Positions 5,748-6,024 of a stretch of DNA of 6,024 bases are shown here, one piece after another; the first letter of the stretch is position 1; every line of letters begins with the position of its first letter. Made by a program: the position numbers and the translations under genes. Origin of the DNA: Alphaproteobacteria bacterium (GTDB lineage: Bacteria; Pseudomonadota; Alphaproteobacteria; Micropepsales; Micropepsaceae); NCBI GenBank assembly GCA_017307315.1, contig JAFKFF010000023.1:1-6024 (forward strand). Direction: 5' to 3'. The notes under the pieces are model-generated. The model worked only from the letters and a program-made list of their open reading frames with translations. It was not told the DNA's origin and did no database searches.

Positions 5748-6024
5748 TCAGGCAGCTCGACCAGCGACGGCGTATTGTGCGCCGAGCGGCACGTCTTTCA
5801 GCACGCGTTCGCATGCGCGTGCGGCCCGCTGGCGGAACGGCAGCGCAAGAAAGAACCGCGCGGAAACATTCTCCAACCCCGCCCCTTCGAAAATCGCTTT
5901 CGCTGTTCCGGCGCGCAAGAGCATGGCGTCCTCATCGAACGGACAGCGCAATACGGCCAGTCGCGTGAGAGGGTTGAACGGGTTATGCTCAATGACGCAG
6001 ACGGTTCCGCCAGACCGCGTCACG
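5748..6024 (-). CDS. Class I SAM-dependent methyltransferase, C-terminal part, cut by right edge
   Basis: The frame is open to the right edge, and the visible 91-92 residues are the C-terminal part of a methyltransferase. The fragment begins at the late beta strand usual for the class I fold (SGGTVCVIEHNP). It continues with NPLTRLAVLRCPFDEDAMLL, an AGLENVSARFF strand and PLGAQYAVAG at the end. This pattern recurs in a group of small-molecule or lipid-type methyltransferases often found beside glycosyltransferases and GtrA proteins; that is family knowledge recalled, not checked. The SAM-binding glycine motif and the substrate region lie outside the window, so the substrate is unknown. The GTG at 6023 is not a real start, because the protein clearly begins earlier. 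The TGA at 5750-5748 is followed after two bases by the gtrA-like start, pointing to coupled translation. Confidence 0.75.
   Translation of the reverse strand, partial: VTRSGGTVCVIEHNPFNPLTRLAVLRCPFDEDAMLLRAGTAKAIFEGAGLENVSARFFLALPFRQRAARACERVLKDVPLGAQYAVAGRAA

Overview
The window is GC-rich, compact DNA from what is most likely an alphaproteobacterium. That assignment is inferred from base composition, codon use and the resemblance of the products; there is no rRNA or marker gene to confirm it. The main content is an Opp-type oligopeptide ABC importer: the 3' part of oppC (left edge to 643), a fused OppD-OppF double ATPase (643-2427) and the periplasmic binding protein OppA (3640-5295). oppB should lie left of the window.

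The Opp locus is split by an inverted cassette of two paralogous genes on the minus strand (2433-3538). Both encode small exported proteins of a family I cannot name: signal peptide, a short domain with two cysteines, a Pro/Ala-rich linker and a beta-rich C-terminal domain. The downstream copy (2433-2948) is intact. The upstream copy (3000-3538) has a good ribosome binding site and signal peptide but breaks at codon 52, with the rest of the protein in another frame. The cassette meets the oppD-oppF gene tail to tail over a perfect 7-bp hairpin covering both stop codons, and it diverges from oppA over a 101-bp spacer holding a TATAAT box. A perfect 9-bp inverted repeat sits just upstream of the intact copy's start codon.

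Right of oppA, on the minus strand, are a GtrA-family four-helix membrane protein (5353-5745) and, 2 nt upstream of it, the 3' end of a class I SAM-dependent methyltransferase (5748 to the right edge). This pair looks like the end of a separate operon for lipid-linked sugar or envelope glycan work.

Oddities: the first ~90 bp do not encode the expected N-terminal half of OppC, so the left edge looks like a rearrangement or assembly junction. The OppD-OppF fusion has lost the cysteine motifs usual at the C-termini of both subunits, and OppA has no cysteine at all. I found no CRISPR array, tRNA, rRNA, transposase or phage gene, and no gene-free stretch above 300 bases. Nothing here amounts to a clear new system; the exported paralog pair embedded in the Opp locus is the least explained part.
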